The position numbers and the translations under genes are program-made. A stretch of DNA of 14,445 nt. Origin: RGIG6307 sp964424345 (GTDB lineage Bacteria > Bacillota > Clostridia > Lachnospirales > Lachnospiraceae). The stretch is from contig CAYRIK010000043.1 in NCBI GenBank assembly GCA_964424345.1, positions 1 through 14,445 on the forward strand. Reading direction: 5' to 3'. Under the pieces are notes generated by a model that saw nothing but the letters and a program-made list of their open reading frames with translations, was not told the DNA's origin and searched no databases. This document shows positions 14,423-14,445 of this stretch, one piece after another. Each line of letters opens with the position of its first letter. Position 1 is the first letter of the stretch.

Positions 14423-14445
14423 ACTAATCCTTTAAAACCTATTAT

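Noticed and set aside
1..14445. CRISPR array, tandem repeats, intact insertion sequence or defence system
   Set aside because: No regularly spaced repeats, transposase or recognisable defence genes are seen; apart from the phage scar the region is core metabolism and RNA quality control.

Overview
The window reads as a stretch of low-GC Firmicutes chromosome, most like a Lachnospiraceae-type clostridium. The grounds are AT-rich codon use, strong AGGAGG-type ribosome sites, TTGNNN-N17-TATAAT promoters, an acpP-fabK pair, a group III-like PfkA, and a tmRNA tag ending in LAYAA. The species assignment is inference. Every gene I can support lies on the minus strand, so transcription runs from high to low coordinates.

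Layout in transcription order: ppk1 (polyphosphate kinase), pfkA (phosphofructokinase), gpmI (cofactor-independent phosphoglycerate mutase), a small coiled-coil protein of unknown function, asnB (glutamine-dependent asparagine synthetase), ansA (type I asparaginase), eno (enolase), secG (translocon subunit), rnr (RNase R), smpB, ssrA (tmRNA), a decayed prophage fragment, acpP (acyl carrier protein) and the first codons of fabK (enoyl-ACP reductase II) running off the edge.

Three themes emerge. (1) Three glycolytic enzymes (PfkA, GpmI, Eno) lie within about 7.5 kb, beside polyphosphate kinase. (2) rnr-smpB-ssrA form a complete ribosome-rescue module: tmRNA and SmpB release stalled ribosomes and RNase R degrades the defective mRNA. 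(3) An asparagine-making and an asparagine-destroying enzyme are adjacent, 12 bases apart, downstream of gpmI with no visible terminator between.

Regulatory DNA is unusually legible. Consensus-like promoters are visible for gpmI, secG and ssrA. Intrinsic terminators follow ansA, secG and ssrA. Two are fused to the next gene's translation signals: the ansA terminator contains the eno Shine-Dalgarno in its 3' arm and its U-tract touches the eno ATG, and the secG terminator U-tract touches the rnr Shine-Dalgarno. In both cases there is no room for an ordinary promoter between terminator and gene, so readthrough or a start site inside the element must supply transcripts.

The only accessory DNA is between ssrA and acpP (about 413-1105). 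It holds a phage minor-capsid gene broken by two stop codons and a one-base frameshift, next to the 3' end of ssrA, a known class of phage integration site. I found no CRISPR array, intact insertion sequence, rRNA or ordinary tRNA gene. I did not find a clearly new multi-gene system. The strongest leads are the terminator/RBS fusions and the asnB-ansA pair.
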